From contig JALCDS010000006.1 of NCBI GenBank assembly GCA_022641775.1, forward strand, positions 1 through 64,000: a stretch of DNA of 64,000 nucleotides, written 5' to 3'. Under the pieces are notes generated by a model. The model had not been told where the DNA came from. It saw only the letters and a program-made list of their open reading frames with translations, and made no database searches. A program made the translations under genes and the position numbers. The stretch is from Clostridiaceae bacterium. Lineage in GTDB: Bacteria > Cyanobacteriota > Vampirovibrionia > Gastranaerophilales > Gastranaerophilaceae. Each line of letters begins with the position of its first letter. Positions within the stretch are counted from its first letter, which is position 1. Below are positions 47,379 to 55,200 of this stretch, piece after piece.

Positions 47379-47452
47379 GCGTTTTACCTTTGTCGGCTTT
47401 ACAATATCTAAAAAAAATGTTATTCTCATTTTATAAGTAGGAGATGAGAATA

Positions 47453-49198
47453 ATGAAATATGAATTTAATTTATCTTTAGAAGAACTGGAAAAAAGAACA
47501 AATAAGGATTATTTGGCAACAAAAAAACTTTTAACCCCTGAATCAAGTGAATATTTAAACCTGAAAGACGGTGACAAAACCGCTTTGAAATATTTGGTAA
47601 AAGCCGGTGATATTTTGGAAAAAATTAACATGCAGCTTGATAATAAGGAAAATTTGCCGTTTAAAAAATTTATTGATGATGAGATTAAAAAAGGTAACAA
47701 GCAAGCTGAATTAACAAAAATATTGTTTGATGCCCAAAAAGGTATCTGTGCACTGGATAGAGAGTCAAACAAAATTGAACTTGTTAAAGGTGTAAAAGAA
47801 TTACCGGGAAAAGGGTTGTATCCGACGGATTTATCCAAGGATGAATTTCATAATATTTTAATTAAAATGTTAAAATCAGGAAAAGTTGAAGAAGTCCGTA
47901 AAATTTTAAATCAACGTTCTGTAATTGAACGAGATGGCGATGAATTGAAAGCTACAGATTATATAGATTACTTTAAAGAAGATTTTGCAAAAATCGCAGA
48001 ATTTTTGGATAAAGCAAGCGAAGTTTCTACAGATTCTGATTTCAATGAATATTTGAAGTTGCAAGCAAAAGCTTTCAGAGGTGCAGATCCTATGCTTGAT
48101 GCTTATGCCGATAAGAAGTGGGCAACATTAGAAGAAACTCCATTGGAATTTACTATAACTCGTGAAAATTACGCAGATGAAATGACTGAATCTGCTATTG
48201 AATGTCCTGAATTGAAAAAAATGTTGGACGAAAATAAAATTGAAGTAATTTCAAAAGACTTTTTGGGTGCACGTATCGGAATTGTAAACAAAGAAGGTAC
48301 TGAATATCTTTTCCAAATAAAAAAATATCTTCCTCTTTTGGCTTACAATATGCCATTTAAAGATGAATATGAGCAAAATATAAAGCCTGAAAATAAGATT
48401 ATGGATGAAGGTCCAAAATCGTCAAAACAAACTATGGTTGATGTTGATTTGGTACAGGTAAACGGCGATGTCGGTGAATATCGTGCGGGTATCACTTTGG
48501 CAGAAAATCTCCCGAACGATGACAAACTGTCTTTGACAATAGGTGGTGGGCGCAGAAACGTTTATCATAGACAAATAAGGTTTATTTCTGATTATAAAAA
48601 ACTTCAAAAACGTTTGAATACACTTTTAGATAAAGAACAGCACAAATATTATTTGAATGATGCTGACCACTGGTTCACAATAGGGCATGAAAATACTCAC
48701 TCCCTTGGACCAAACAAAGGGACTGAAGCTTTGGGCAAATACAAGAGTATAATTGAAGAAAACAAGGCTGACATGGGTGCGTTGGCAATGCTCGACGTTT
48801 TGCAGAAAAATGGTATGTACACAAAAGAACAGGTTGAACAAATTGTTGTTACTTTTGCCGCTGACAATTTTCTTAAATCGAAACCGACTCTTTCCCAAGC
48901 CCATAGAGTTCGTTCAGTTATGCAAAACAAATATTTATTGGAACATGGTGCCGTTGAACTTACAAAAGATGGTAAAATTCACGTAAATATTGATAAAATG
49001 GTTCCGACAGCAAAGAAAATGCTATCTGAAATTGTCAGGGTTCAAATTGACGGAGATTTTAAAAAAGGCGAAAAATACGTTCTAGACAACTTTGTATGGA
49101 CAGATGAGATGGAAAAGCTTGCAATAAAAATGCGAGAAATTGATAAAAACCTCAACGGTAGGGTTGAAGCAAAACTTGCAGAAAAACTGTTGAAATAA
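47453..49198 (+). CDS. M49-like (dipeptidyl peptidase III-type) zinc metallopeptidase
   Basis: About 580 residues. The zinc motif IGHENTHSLGPNKG (HExxH at about residues 407-411) is followed by a second motif EENKADMGALAML (EExxAD, about 430), the pattern of bacterial M49-type peptidases. RGADPMLDAYADKKWATLEETPLEFTITRENYADEM is also typical of this family. There is no signal peptide, so it should act in the cytoplasm on short peptides. The track begins at 47444, an ATG that abuts AGGAG; the ATG at 47453 has AGGAG nine bases upstream and is preferred. A strong terminator follows. Confidence 0.8.
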   Translation: MKYEFNLSLEELEKRTNKDYLATKKLLTPESSEYLNLKDGDKTALKYLVKAGDILEKINMQLDNKENLPFKKFIDDEIKKGNKQAELTKILFDAQKGICALDRESNKIELVKGVKELPGKGLYPTDLSKDEFHNILIKMLKSGKVEEVRKILNQRSVIERDGDELKATDYIDYFKEDFAKIAEFLDKASEVSTDSDFNEYLKLQAKAFRGADPMLDAYADKKWATLEETPLEFTITRENYADEMTESAIECPELKKMLDENKIEVISKDFLGARIGIVNKEGTEYLFQIKKYLPLLAYNMPFKDEYEQNIKPENKIMDEGPKSSKQTMVDVDLVQVNGDVGEYRAGITLAENLPNDDKLSLTIGGGRRNVYHRQIRFISDYKKLQKRLNTLLDKEQHKYYLNDADHWFTIGHENTHSLGPNKGTEALGKYKSIIEENKADMGALAMLDVLQKNGMYTKEQVEQIVVTFAADNFLKSKPTLSQAHRVRSVMQNKYLLEHGAVELTKDGKIHVNIDKMVPTAKKMLSEIVRVQIDGDFKKGEKYVLDNFVWTDEMEKLAIKMREIDKNLNGRVEAKLAEKLLK

Positions 49199-49200
49199 AT

Positions 49201-49234
49201 AAAAAGGCGGAAAGTTTAAACTTTCCGCCTTTTT
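49201..49234. terminator. Bidirectional terminator between the M49-like gene and dnaJ
   Basis: Perfect inverted repeat AAAAAGGCGGAAAGTTT/AAACTTTCCGCCTTTTT (17 bp each arm) with A-run and T-run, lying between convergent genes. Confidence 0.92.
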
Positions 49235-50287
49235 CTATTTTTCTGTATCTCTTAATAATTTATATAATTCTATTTGTTTCCCTGTAAGTATTTTTGGAAT
49301 AACTATTTTTATTCTGATGTTCAAATTTCCATTTCCACTTTTTGTTGGTAATCCTAGTTTTTTTAATCTGAGCATTTGACCCGTAGAAGTCTTTGGCGGA
49401 ATTTTGACAGTAACATTACCTTGAAGAGTTTTAACGTCCTTCACGGTTCCTAGAACTGCCTCAGATGGAGTTATTTCTAAATCTTTTGTTAAATCGGCTC
49501 CGGAAACTTCATATTCTGAATCTTTAATGTTTATAATTAAATATAAATCACCTTTTTGACCGTAGGCATCAGCTTTTCCTCCGCCTTTTACTCTGACTTT
49601 TTGACCTTCTTTAACATCTTTTGGCAATTTTACTTTGAAAGATTCTGTTGTATTTTTGTAACCGGTTCCTCCGCATGCACTGCAATAACCTCCATTCGGC
49701 GGACATTGAGTACATTTTTCCATGCTGTTGATTTTTACTGTAACCGGTTTGCCGTCATATAAGTCTTTGATTGTAACGTTTAAAGTTTTTGTAATATCAA
49801 GATTTTCATCCGATTGAGGAGATCTTCTTTGTCTTGCTCTGGCGCCCTGAGTTGCACCTTGAGCTCCGGCAAAATCAAATCCACCAAAGTTCATACCTGA
49901 AGTTCTGCCTCTTTGTGTTTGTCCGGCCATCATATCTCCAAATAATGAACTAAAGAAATCTGAAAATCCGCCCATATCAGAACCGAATTCAAAAGACTGA
50001 AAATTTCCGTTCCCTCCGCCAAAATTGAATTGTTCAAATCCCGGAGGTGGGGTATATTCAGCGCCACCTTGCCAATTTGAACCAAGGCTGTCATATCTTT
50101 GTCTTTTTTGTTTGTCGCCTAAAACTTCATAAGCTTCATTTATATCTTTAAATTTGCTTTCAGCATCTTTAGTTTTATTTACGTCGGGGTGGTATTTGCG
50201 TGCAAGTTTACGGTATGCCGATTTTATTTCAGCTGCCGTTGCATCTCGTTTTACGCCTAATGTTTCATAATAATCTTTATATTGCAT
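49235..50287 (-). CDS. dnaJ: DnaJ-family co-chaperone with a half zinc finger
   Basis: DnaJ stimulates Hsp70 and delivers substrates. The J domain ([39 protein letters not shown] at about 33-35) is followed by a long Gly/Phe region and two C-terminal beta domains. Between strands of the first beta domain a short finger [22 protein letters not shown] has two CxxC pairs instead of the four CxxCxGxG of type A DnaJ. Type B (CbpA) proteins have none, so this is an intermediate. Length 350 is between the two classes. The ATG has AGGAGATAAAT before it. Symbol is by family; cbpA would be an alternative. Confidence 0.88.
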   Translation of the reverse strand: MQYKDYYETLGVKRDATAAEIKSAYRKLARKYHPDVNKTKDAESKFKDINEAYEVLGDKQKRQRYDSLGSNWQGGAEYTPPPGFEQFNFGGGNGNFQSFEFGSDMGGFSDFFSSLFGDMMAGQTQRGRTSGMNFGGFDFAGAQGATQGARARQRRSPQSDENLDITKTLNVTIKDLYDGKPVTVKINSMEKCTQCPPNGGYCSACGGTGYKNTTESFKVKLPKDVKEGQKVRVKGGGKADAYGQKGDLYLIINIKDSEYEVSGADLTKDLEITPSEAVLGTVKDVKTLQGNVTVKIPPKTSTGQMLRLKKLGLPTKSGNGNLNIRIKIVIPKILTGKQIELYKLLRDTEK

Positions 50288-50401
50288 ATTTATCTCCTAT
50301 TTACAATGATAATATAAATTTTTCAAAATCAGTTAATAATTAATTATTTTTTAATACTATTTATTCATATATAAAGATGACAAAATTTTTGAAAAATAGG
50401 G

Positions 50402-50407
50402 TATAAT
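50402..50407 (+). promoter_or_regulatory. -10 box directly before the 228-aa gene
   Basis: A perfect TATAAT ends six bases before the ATG at 50414, the same geometry as at comM. A possible -35 ATGACA (50377-50382) is 19 bp upstream. No ribosome-binding site is present. Confidence 0.5.
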
Positions 50408-50413
50408 AAAGAC

Positions 50414-51100
50414 ATGAATATATTCCAAAGAATTGCCTATTTTTTTATGTCTCAGAAAGAGAAGAGTCTTTCTAAAAAGTTAAATAAGCATTTCGAAACA
50501 AGTGCAACTAATTCTACATCTAAAACAGTAATATCTACGGCATATACAATGACATTAAACTCTGTGACACAAAAGAATATAGAACTTGTGAAAACAACGG
50601 TAACAGGAATGGTAAAGCAATTTAATTATCATCCCGGAAAGTTGCTTGATTTCATCATTGCAAAGGGTACCCCAGTTGTAAAAATTAAAGATGCGACAAA
50701 AAAATTGGCGAAAATAAAGTTGGAACCAGGGTTTATTGGTGAAATTACAGGGTTAGATGCTATTTATTTAGGATTTATTTCAGGATTAAATATGGGTTTG
50801 TCTACTGTTCCTTTGATTGCGATTGAGGATGATAAGCTCGATACAACATTTATTATTCACGAATTTTATAAATGGTTTTCTTACTATAAGGGTTTACCGG
50901 GATTTGATAAAGCTTCGCAGGAGCTTTTTAGAGCAAGCTTAGCCGGTAAAATTAATATGAAATCACTAACGCTTAAACAAATGACAGGATTAAGAGAGGC
51001 AATAAATAGAGATCAGGAGGCAACTGATTTCTCATTGCTTATTGTAAGGGAATTTGAAGCTGCAAAAAAAATCCAAGAAAACGGCGAAGCGAATGTTTAG
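50414..51100 (+). CDS. Unknown cytoplasmic protein (228 aa), probably leaderless
   Basis: I recognise no family. It begins with an amphipathic segment (MNIFQRIAYFFMSQKEKSLSKKL). The body is alpha/beta, with a hydrophobic middle stretch GFIGEITGLDAIYLGFISGLNMGLSTVPLIAI that may be a membrane-associated helix pair. The C-terminal part is helical (KQMTGLREAINRDQEATDFSLLIVREFEAAKKIQE). The ATG lies six bases after a TATAAT box with no ribosome-binding site. A terminator hairpin follows at 51108, so the gene is a single transcription unit. Confidence 0.7.
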   Translation: MNIFQRIAYFFMSQKEKSLSKKLNKHFETSATNSTSKTVISTAYTMTLNSVTQKNIELVKTTVTGMVKQFNYHPGKLLDFIIAKGTPVVKIKDATKKLAKIKLEPGFIGEITGLDAIYLGFISGLNMGLSTVPLIAIEDDKLDTTFIIHEFYKWFSYYKGLPGFDKASQELFRASLAGKINMKSLTLKQMTGLREAINRDQEATDFSLLIVREFEAAKKIQENGEANV

Positions 51101-51107
51101 ATAATAA

Positions 51108-51135
51108 AAACACCTTTCTAACTGGAAAGGTGTTT
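51108..51135. terminator. Terminator after the 228-aa gene
   Basis: AAACACCTTTC pairs with GAAAGGTGTTT around the loop TAACTG; the A-run and short T-run make it usable in both directions. Confidence 0.75.
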
Positions 51136-51225
51136 ATCATGTAAAAAATACTTGGTATTTTGGAGTATATTGTTTTATTTTAGTTTATTTGGGGTATATA
51201 TTGGGGTAAATGTATCAATTTTATT

Positions 51226-51507
51226 CTAACCGTAATATGTAAAAACATTATTAGGTGTATCTTTTACGTTCTTTTTTGAGTTAAATAGTATATTATAAGT
51301 CTTGACAAACTTGTAACCCAATGCTGTCAATGGATTTGCCTGTACAGCATCAGAGTTGCTTGTTGCGTTAAAGTCTTTTTCAAACTTTACTTTTGCATTT
51401 GGGTTTTGTAGTGACATAATAGCCACATTTCTTGATATATCGTTATTTTTTTCTCCGAAAGATATCGGTTTTACTGTTGTTAATTTTATAGGATTTACTG
51501 TTATCAT
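51226..51507 (-). CDS. Small unknown protein with N-terminal ISFGE motif (93 aa)
   Basis: The track starts at 51558, but AAGGAGGG lies just before the ATG at 51507, which is the right start. The product begins MITVNPIKLTTVKPISFGEKNND, a short ISFGE-type motif like those of the 232-aa and lysozyme-like proteins here. The rest is polar with a helical stretch (PLTALGYKFVKTYNILFNSKKN). No signal peptide. A very good promoter (51570-51598) drives it. Function unknown. Confidence 0.72.
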   Translation of the reverse strand: MITVNPIKLTTVKPISFGEKNNDISRNVAIMSLQNPNAKVKFEKDFNATSNSDAVQANPLTALGYKFVKTYNILFNSKKNVKDTPNNVFTYYG

Positions 51508-51569
51508 GTTTCCCTCCTTGAGGTTTTCTCTTGAATAAGTGTTTTTTAAACACTTCATCTAACATTTTT

Positions 51570-51598
51570 ACTATAGACTATAAAGATTATTTTGTCAA
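51570..51598 (-). promoter_or_regulatory. Promoter of the 93-aa gene
   Basis: On the minus strand, consensus TTGACA (51598-51593), a 17-bp spacer and TATAGT (51575-51570). Start near 51563, leaving a leader of about 55 bases with the AAGGAGGG ribosome-binding site. Confidence 0.8.
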
Positions 51599-51749
51599 CC
51601 CCTATTGTGAAGATTTGTAAATAAGGCTAAAACAAAATGAATACAGGGCTTTTACATAAAGTGTACAAAATGCACTTATTGCGGCGTTACAGGAATTTTA
51701 TTCTCTAAAAATTTTTATGACAAGCGTAATATTCATAATAAAAATAAAT

Positions 51750-51883
51750 TATTAAGACTATAAAATTTATTGTCCGGTAGGGTAATTGTAAAAGCATGGC
51801 ATGTAAAGTTTAATATAATTAAATCTTTTTCATACTTCCAGCTATTCTTAATTCCAACGGGAGCGCAAGCTCCCTTTTTTTTT
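51750..51883 (+). ncRNA. Candidate free-standing non-coding RNA ending at a strong terminator
   Basis: A GC-rich intrinsic terminator on the + strand ends at 51883, but every annotated gene upstream within 400 bases is on the minus strand. The terminated transcript must therefore begin in this spacer. A weak promoter (ATGACA 51717-51722, with TAAAAA 16 bp on) would start it near 51750. The body (TGTCCGGTAGGGTAATTG...CATACTTCCAGCTATTC) shows no recognised RNA family. The 5' end is a guess. Confidence 0.5.
51859..51883 (+). terminator. Intrinsic terminator GGGAGC-GCAA-GCTCCC-T9
   Basis: A perfect 6-bp GC-rich stem closed by a stable GCAA tetraloop (GNRA type), followed by nine T residues on the + strand only. 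Confidence 0.9.
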
Positions 51884-51974
51884 GACTATAATATTTTGGC
51901 AAAAAAATATCACTTTTTAAAAAGTGAAAAAACATATATTCCAAAATTAAGACCATATTATTTAAGTTTATAAA

Positions 51975-52045
51975 AGGCGACACCCAGATTCGAACTGGGG
52001 ATAAAAGCTTTGCAGGCTTCTGCCTTACCACTTGGCCATGTCGCC
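51975..52045 (-). tRNA. tRNA-Cys (anticodon GCA)
   Basis: On the minus strand the 71 bases fold as a cloverleaf: acceptor GGCGACA/TGTCGCC, 3-bp D stem GCC/GGC, anticodon stem GAAGC/GCTTT with loop CTGCAAA, and T arm CCCAG-TTCGAAT-CTGGG. The discriminator is U, as needed for cysteine tRNA. CCA is not encoded. Confidence 0.96.
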
Positions 52046-52058
52046 ACAACGTTACTTT

Positions 52059-52087
52059 ATAATACGTTACACATACTTTAATGTCAA
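52059..52087 (-). promoter_or_regulatory. Promoter of tRNA-Cys
   Basis: On the minus strand, TTGACA (52087-52082), a 17-bp spacer and TATTAT (52064-52059), with a start near 52052, seven bases before the mature tRNA. Confidence 0.85.
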
Positions 52088-52122
52088 GGTTATGATAGGC
52101 AAAAAAAAATTTTAGAGGTTTT

Positions 52123-53028
52123 ATGTCTTTTATGAAAATTCCTGAAGTCTCATATAATTTTATGCACAGAGTAACCTCTGTATTCAAATCAAAACCAAAA
52201 GTAACTACACAAGGTTTGCCTGATATATTATATCAGGTTTCTAATGATACATTTTGCAAAAGTCCGATAAAAACTATCGAAGATTTTTATAAAGCTCAAA
52301 AATTTGAAGTTGAAGATTATAAAAATATGACACCTGAATTGAAGAATAGAATTGCAAAATCTGTCCCTGCCGGTGTTAAGTATAGAGTCAATGAAACAAT
52401 TGGACCATCAATTGCTATAAAATCTTTTTTGGATAAAAAATACGGGGAAAATAATTACATATTTTTATCACTCGGAACGTCCCCTTCTACTGTTGCAAAA
52501 GCTCTAGAATTTATGGGGGTTGAAACTAAGTATATGCCAGGCTCAAAGTTGTCTGAATTGTATTGTCACCATCCTCATTTCTATTATAAAATAAAAGCTT
52601 ATGCAAAATATATGAATGATTTAGGAATTGAGAGAAAATTATTAAAGAGCAGACAAAAGAAACTGGTTTGTTATGATTTTACTTTTTCAGGGGAATCTTT
52701 GAGAATGTTCAAGTATATGGCATGGCATGAAGGTAAACTTTCAATATTTAATACTCGTTTTAGAAGCTTGAATGATGATTTATATAAAATTGCCAGAGAA
52801 AAAGGGCATGCAAATATGTTTGATTATTTTGTAAAAAATCATATGGGATGCTCTAATGTGCAGCATTTTTCAACTATTCCGCATATAAATTTTATGGAAT
52901 TTGATAATATTGAAAAAATAATGAAAAACCATAACTATACACGCGATGTAAAGTTTTTCAATTTCGATTTGTTTAAAGCTTTAGAAGATAAAATGGCTAA
53001 ATGTAACCAATCTCAAACTCTCCGTTAG
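52123..53028 (+). CDS. Unknown protein, phosphoribosyltransferase-like motif (301 aa)
   Basis: No certain family. The centre has NNYIFLSLGTSPSTVAKALEFMGVETKYMPGSKL and, 80 residues later, KLVCYDFTFSGESLRMFKYM. The second resembles the PRPP-binding loop of phosphoribosyltransferases (hydrophobic strand, acidic residue, then sG.sl), and the order of the two fits that fold. The acidic pair usual before that loop is only partly kept. The N-terminal part is basic and may be amphipathic. GAGG lies before the ATG. Its last 32 bases overlap the convergent zinc-ribbon gene. Confidence 0.65.
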   Translation: MSFMKIPEVSYNFMHRVTSVFKSKPKVTTQGLPDILYQVSNDTFCKSPIKTIEDFYKAQKFEVEDYKNMTPELKNRIAKSVPAGVKYRVNETIGPSIAIKSFLDKKYGENNYIFLSLGTSPSTVAKALEFMGVETKYMPGSKLSELYCHHPHFYYKIKAYAKYMNDLGIERKLLKSRQKKLVCYDFTFSGESLRMFKYMAWHEGKLSIFNTRFRSLNDDLYKIAREKGHANMFDYFVKNHMGCSNVQHFSTIPHINFMEFDNIEKIMKNHNYTRDVKFFNFDLFKALEDKMAKCNQSQTLR

Positions 53029-53932
53029 CAAAATTTACTCTAACTCTTAACGTTGTATTATTATACCCGTCAGGTGGAGCGGAGAAGGTTGGAACACTCA
53101 TCAACATATAGTAAACTGCATCATTTAATGATTTGTTATCAGACATTCTTACAAATTTGCGATTCAGAAGTTTTCCGTTATCACTAACAGAAAAAGAAAC
53201 TGTACAACTTCCTGAGCCAGAAAGCCCCCCTACAACAAATTTAGAATATAATCTTCTAAGTAGAGCACTGTTATAATTTGAAGTAGCCTGATAATCAATT
53301 CTTGATGTTTCTTGGGCTTTAGGTGCTGAAACTGTTGGAGCTTTAACTACATTAGTTGTATGTGGTGTAGAAACTCTTATTATTGGTTTTGCTGTTACAG
53401 GTTTTGCTTTTGGTTTTACCTTTTTAACAGCGGTATTCTTTTTAACCGGTTTAAAGATGATTGGAGTCTGGACAACTTTTGGTTGAACATTATATGATGT
53501 TGTAGGCTTGTTGAACAGTTGGCTTACAAAAGGTGGTTCTTCAATTTGGATTGTCTTAACTTTTTGAGGTGCAGGCTGTTGAACAGGTGTCGGGGCTTTT
53601 GGCGTTACTTTTACCGGAGTATTATCCCAAAAAGTATCCAAATTCGGAATGTTTTCTACTTTTTGCAATTGCTTGTGAACTTTTTTAGTTGAAGTACTTT
53701 TTTGAGGATTCCAAGCAAAAAATATTATAAGCAATGAGAGTAAAATACACATTGAAAATATACCCCATGATATAACGTTTGATTTATCAATAGGCTTTTT
53801 TTCAATTGTAGATTTTGGCTTTTTCGCTATGGTTGGTGTGTCATCAACGATATTGAAAGTATTATTTCCACAATCACAATACTCTACTTTTGAATTAAAT
53901 TCTTTTCCACAATCTTTACAAATAAATTTCAT
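52997..53932 (-). CDS. TonB-like protein with N-terminal zinc ribbon
   Basis: The 311 residues start with a cytoplasmic zinc ribbon (CKDCGKEF...CDCGN, about 5-23). One membrane helix follows (about 52-73, ISWGIFSMCILLSLLIIFFAW), then a long Pro/Lys/Thr/Val-rich periplasmic stalk. The C-terminal domain (GSCTVSFSVSDNGKLLNRKFVRMSDNKSLNDAVYYMLMSVPTFSAPPDGYNNTTLRVRVNF) has the TonB/TolA C-terminal pattern. TonB proteins span the periplasm and pull on outer-membrane receptors. A zinc ribbon on the cytoplasmic side is unusual. Last gene of a compact six-gene operon. Confidence 0.8.
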   Translation of the reverse strand: MKFICKDCGKEFNSKVEYCDCGNNTFNIVDDTPTIAKKPKSTIEKKPIDKSNVISWGIFSMCILLSLLIIFFAWNPQKSTSTKKVHKQLQKVENIPNLDTFWDNTPVKVTPKAPTPVQQPAPQKVKTIQIEEPPFVSQLFNKPTTSYNVQPKVVQTPIIFKPVKKNTAVKKVKPKAKPVTAKPIIRVSTPHTTNVVKAPTVSAPKAQETSRIDYQATSNYNSALLRRLYSKFVVGGLSGSGSCTVSFSVSDNGKLLNRKFVRMSDNKSLNDAVYYMLMSVPTFSAPPDGYNNTTLRVRVNFANGEFEIGYI

Positions 53933-53951
53933 AATTTTAGTCTAGCACAAA

Positions 53952-54137
53952 TTAAATTATTGGCACAATATGCTTAATAATAAGTACCATAAAAAAAATA
54001 AGTAGCATCATTATAAGTGCAGTGGATGTTTGATGCATTATATCAATTTCTTTTTGATACTTTTTGTATTTTAAAAACAGCCTGTATTCAATAAAGGTAA
54101 GACATATTAAGATTAATATTGCAATGATTTTGATCAA
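53952..54137 (-). CDS. Small two-helix membrane protein (61 aa)
   Basis: MIKIIAILILICLTFIEYRLFLKY and STALIMMLLIFFMVLIIKHIVPII are two clear membrane helices joined by a basic and polar loop (KKYQKEIDIMHQ). No family recognised. It lies 12 bases after the 51-aa gene and 19 bases before the zinc-ribbon TonB-like gene on the same strand. Its place inside a tight operon is the main support that it is real. It may help assemble or anchor the neighbours. Confidence 0.65.
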   Translation of the reverse strand: MIKIIAILILICLTFIEYRLFLKYKKYQKEIDIMHQTSTALIMMLLIFFMVLIIKHIVPII

Positions 54138-54149
54138 AAATAAATTCCT

Positions 54150-54305
54150 TTATTTTGTATTTTTTTGTACTTGAGTTTTGATAATTAATTTTTCAATAAG
54201 CATTGTAGGGTGCATTTTTGGTTTGAAATTCAATACAACAGCTGTTCCTATTACAAGTAGTATAATTAATAAAATTCCTATAATGCTAAATTTTTTCAAA
54301 TCCAT
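54150..54305 (-). CDS. Tiny single-helix membrane protein (51 aa), missing from the ORF track
   Basis: A minus-strand frame from the ATG at 54305 to TAA at 54150 encodes MDLKKFSIIGILLIILLVIGTAVVLNFKPKMHPTMLIEKL..., a basic start, one membrane helix (about 7-26) and a short positively charged tail. It starts two bases after the stop of the TonB-like gene, and AAAGGG at the end of that gene is a possible ribosome-binding site, which suggests coupling. Its topology (short cytoplasmic start, one helix, periplasmic tail) recalls a minimal ExbD-like or accessory subunit, but there is no sequence match. Confidence 0.65.
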   Translation of the reverse strand: MDLKKFSIIGILLIILLVIGTAVVLNFKPKMHPTMLIEKLIIKTQVQKNTK

Positions 54306-54307
54306 AG

Positions 54308-55198
54308 TTATTTTACCCTTTCATAATCTGAATAATCATTAGGTGAGGCATACCTATCAGCAGTAGACATTACAAATGAGCCTGCAACTATAGTAGAAGT
54401 TCTTCTTGTTCCTCTCGGGAAATTCAAAACTGAAGAGCGTTGAAGTCCTGCTATTGCCGGCTTTACGTATCGTTTTGAAATTGGTGTATATTCTGATGCT
54501 GTTGACCAAGTATTGATATTTGAAATGTTGCCGTATTTATCAACTATGCAAGAAAACATAAATACTGTTCCAAGCGGAGCGGCTATATTTCCTGAATTTT
54601 GCATAACTGCATTTTGAAAATTTGCTCTCCATTTGTTCCAAGCAATAATTTCTTCTTGATCTGTCATGTAAGGATTGCCGTTTTTGTGATTATTTACCTG
54701 TGGTTTTGGCTGCTCATTTTGCTGACCTGTAAGTGTTTTTACAACTGTTTTTACTTCATTATTGGTCAGATTTTTATTTGGATTTTTTTGACTTTCATTT
54801 ACAATTTCTTCAAATGTTTTTTCATGATGTGGTGTTGGCTTTGAAACTACCCTTTGAGTTGTACTTTTCGGTTGATTTACATATACAACTCTTTGTTGTT
54901 GCGCAGGTTTGTTTTGCTGAAAAATCCAATTATTTTGGTTACTTATAGCTGGTTCTGTCGGAATTGTATAAGTTTTAGGCTGTACGACATGAACTACATG
55001 TGTTGTGTTTGTCGTTGCAGGTTTCATTGTAGATACCGGTTGTTGTTCAATTTGTTTTTGAATTTCTTGAACTTCTGTAATTTTGAAATCTTGATTTTCC
55101 AGTATCACAGGTTTATGTACGTCAGGATGTGTGGCGATAGTTCCTAACGTCAATATTACAAACAATATTATGTATAAAACTTTAAAAAAAGTATTCAT
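54308..55198 (-). CDS. TonB/TolA-like periplasm-spanning protein (296 aa)
   Basis: One N-terminal membrane helix (about 4-22, FFKVLYIILFVILTLGTIATH) is followed by a long Gln/Pro/Thr/Val-rich stalk (HVVHVVQPKTYTIPTEP). The C-terminal domain (AWNKWRANFQNAVMQNSGNIAAPLGTVFMFSCIVDKYGNISNINTWSTASEYTPISKRYVKPAIAGLQRSSVLNFP) resembles TolA/TonB C-terminal domains: helix, then strands with a Asp-x-x-Gly-x-i turn. It lies between the FHA-like protein gene (2-base gap) and the 51-aa gene (2-base gap). Two different TonB-like proteins in one operon is unusual. Confidence 0.72.
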   Translation of the reverse strand: MNTFFKVLYIILFVILTLGTIATHPDVHKPVILENQDFKITEVQEIQKQIEQQPVSTMKPATTNTTHVVHVVQPKTYTIPTEPAISNQNNWIFQQNKPAQQQRVVYVNQPKSTTQRVVSKPTPHHEKTFEEIVNESQKNPNKNLTNNEVKTVVKTLTGQQNEQPKPQVNNHKNGNPYMTDQEEIIAWNKWRANFQNAVMQNSGNIAAPLGTVFMFSCIVDKYGNISNINTWSTASEYTPISKRYVKPAIAGLQRSSVLNFPRGTRRTSTIVAGSFVMSTADRYASPNDYSDYERVK

Positions 55199-55200
55199 GA

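Noticed and set aside
51770-51973. 67-aa plus-strand ORF over the ncRNA candidate
   Set aside because: It reads through a strong terminator hairpin and T-run (PTGAQAPFFF) and has no ribosome-binding site; it is a shadow of an RNA region.
51819-52187. 122-aa minus-strand ORF
   Set aside because: It covers tRNA-Cys, its promoter and the ncRNA terminator, so it is a chance frame.
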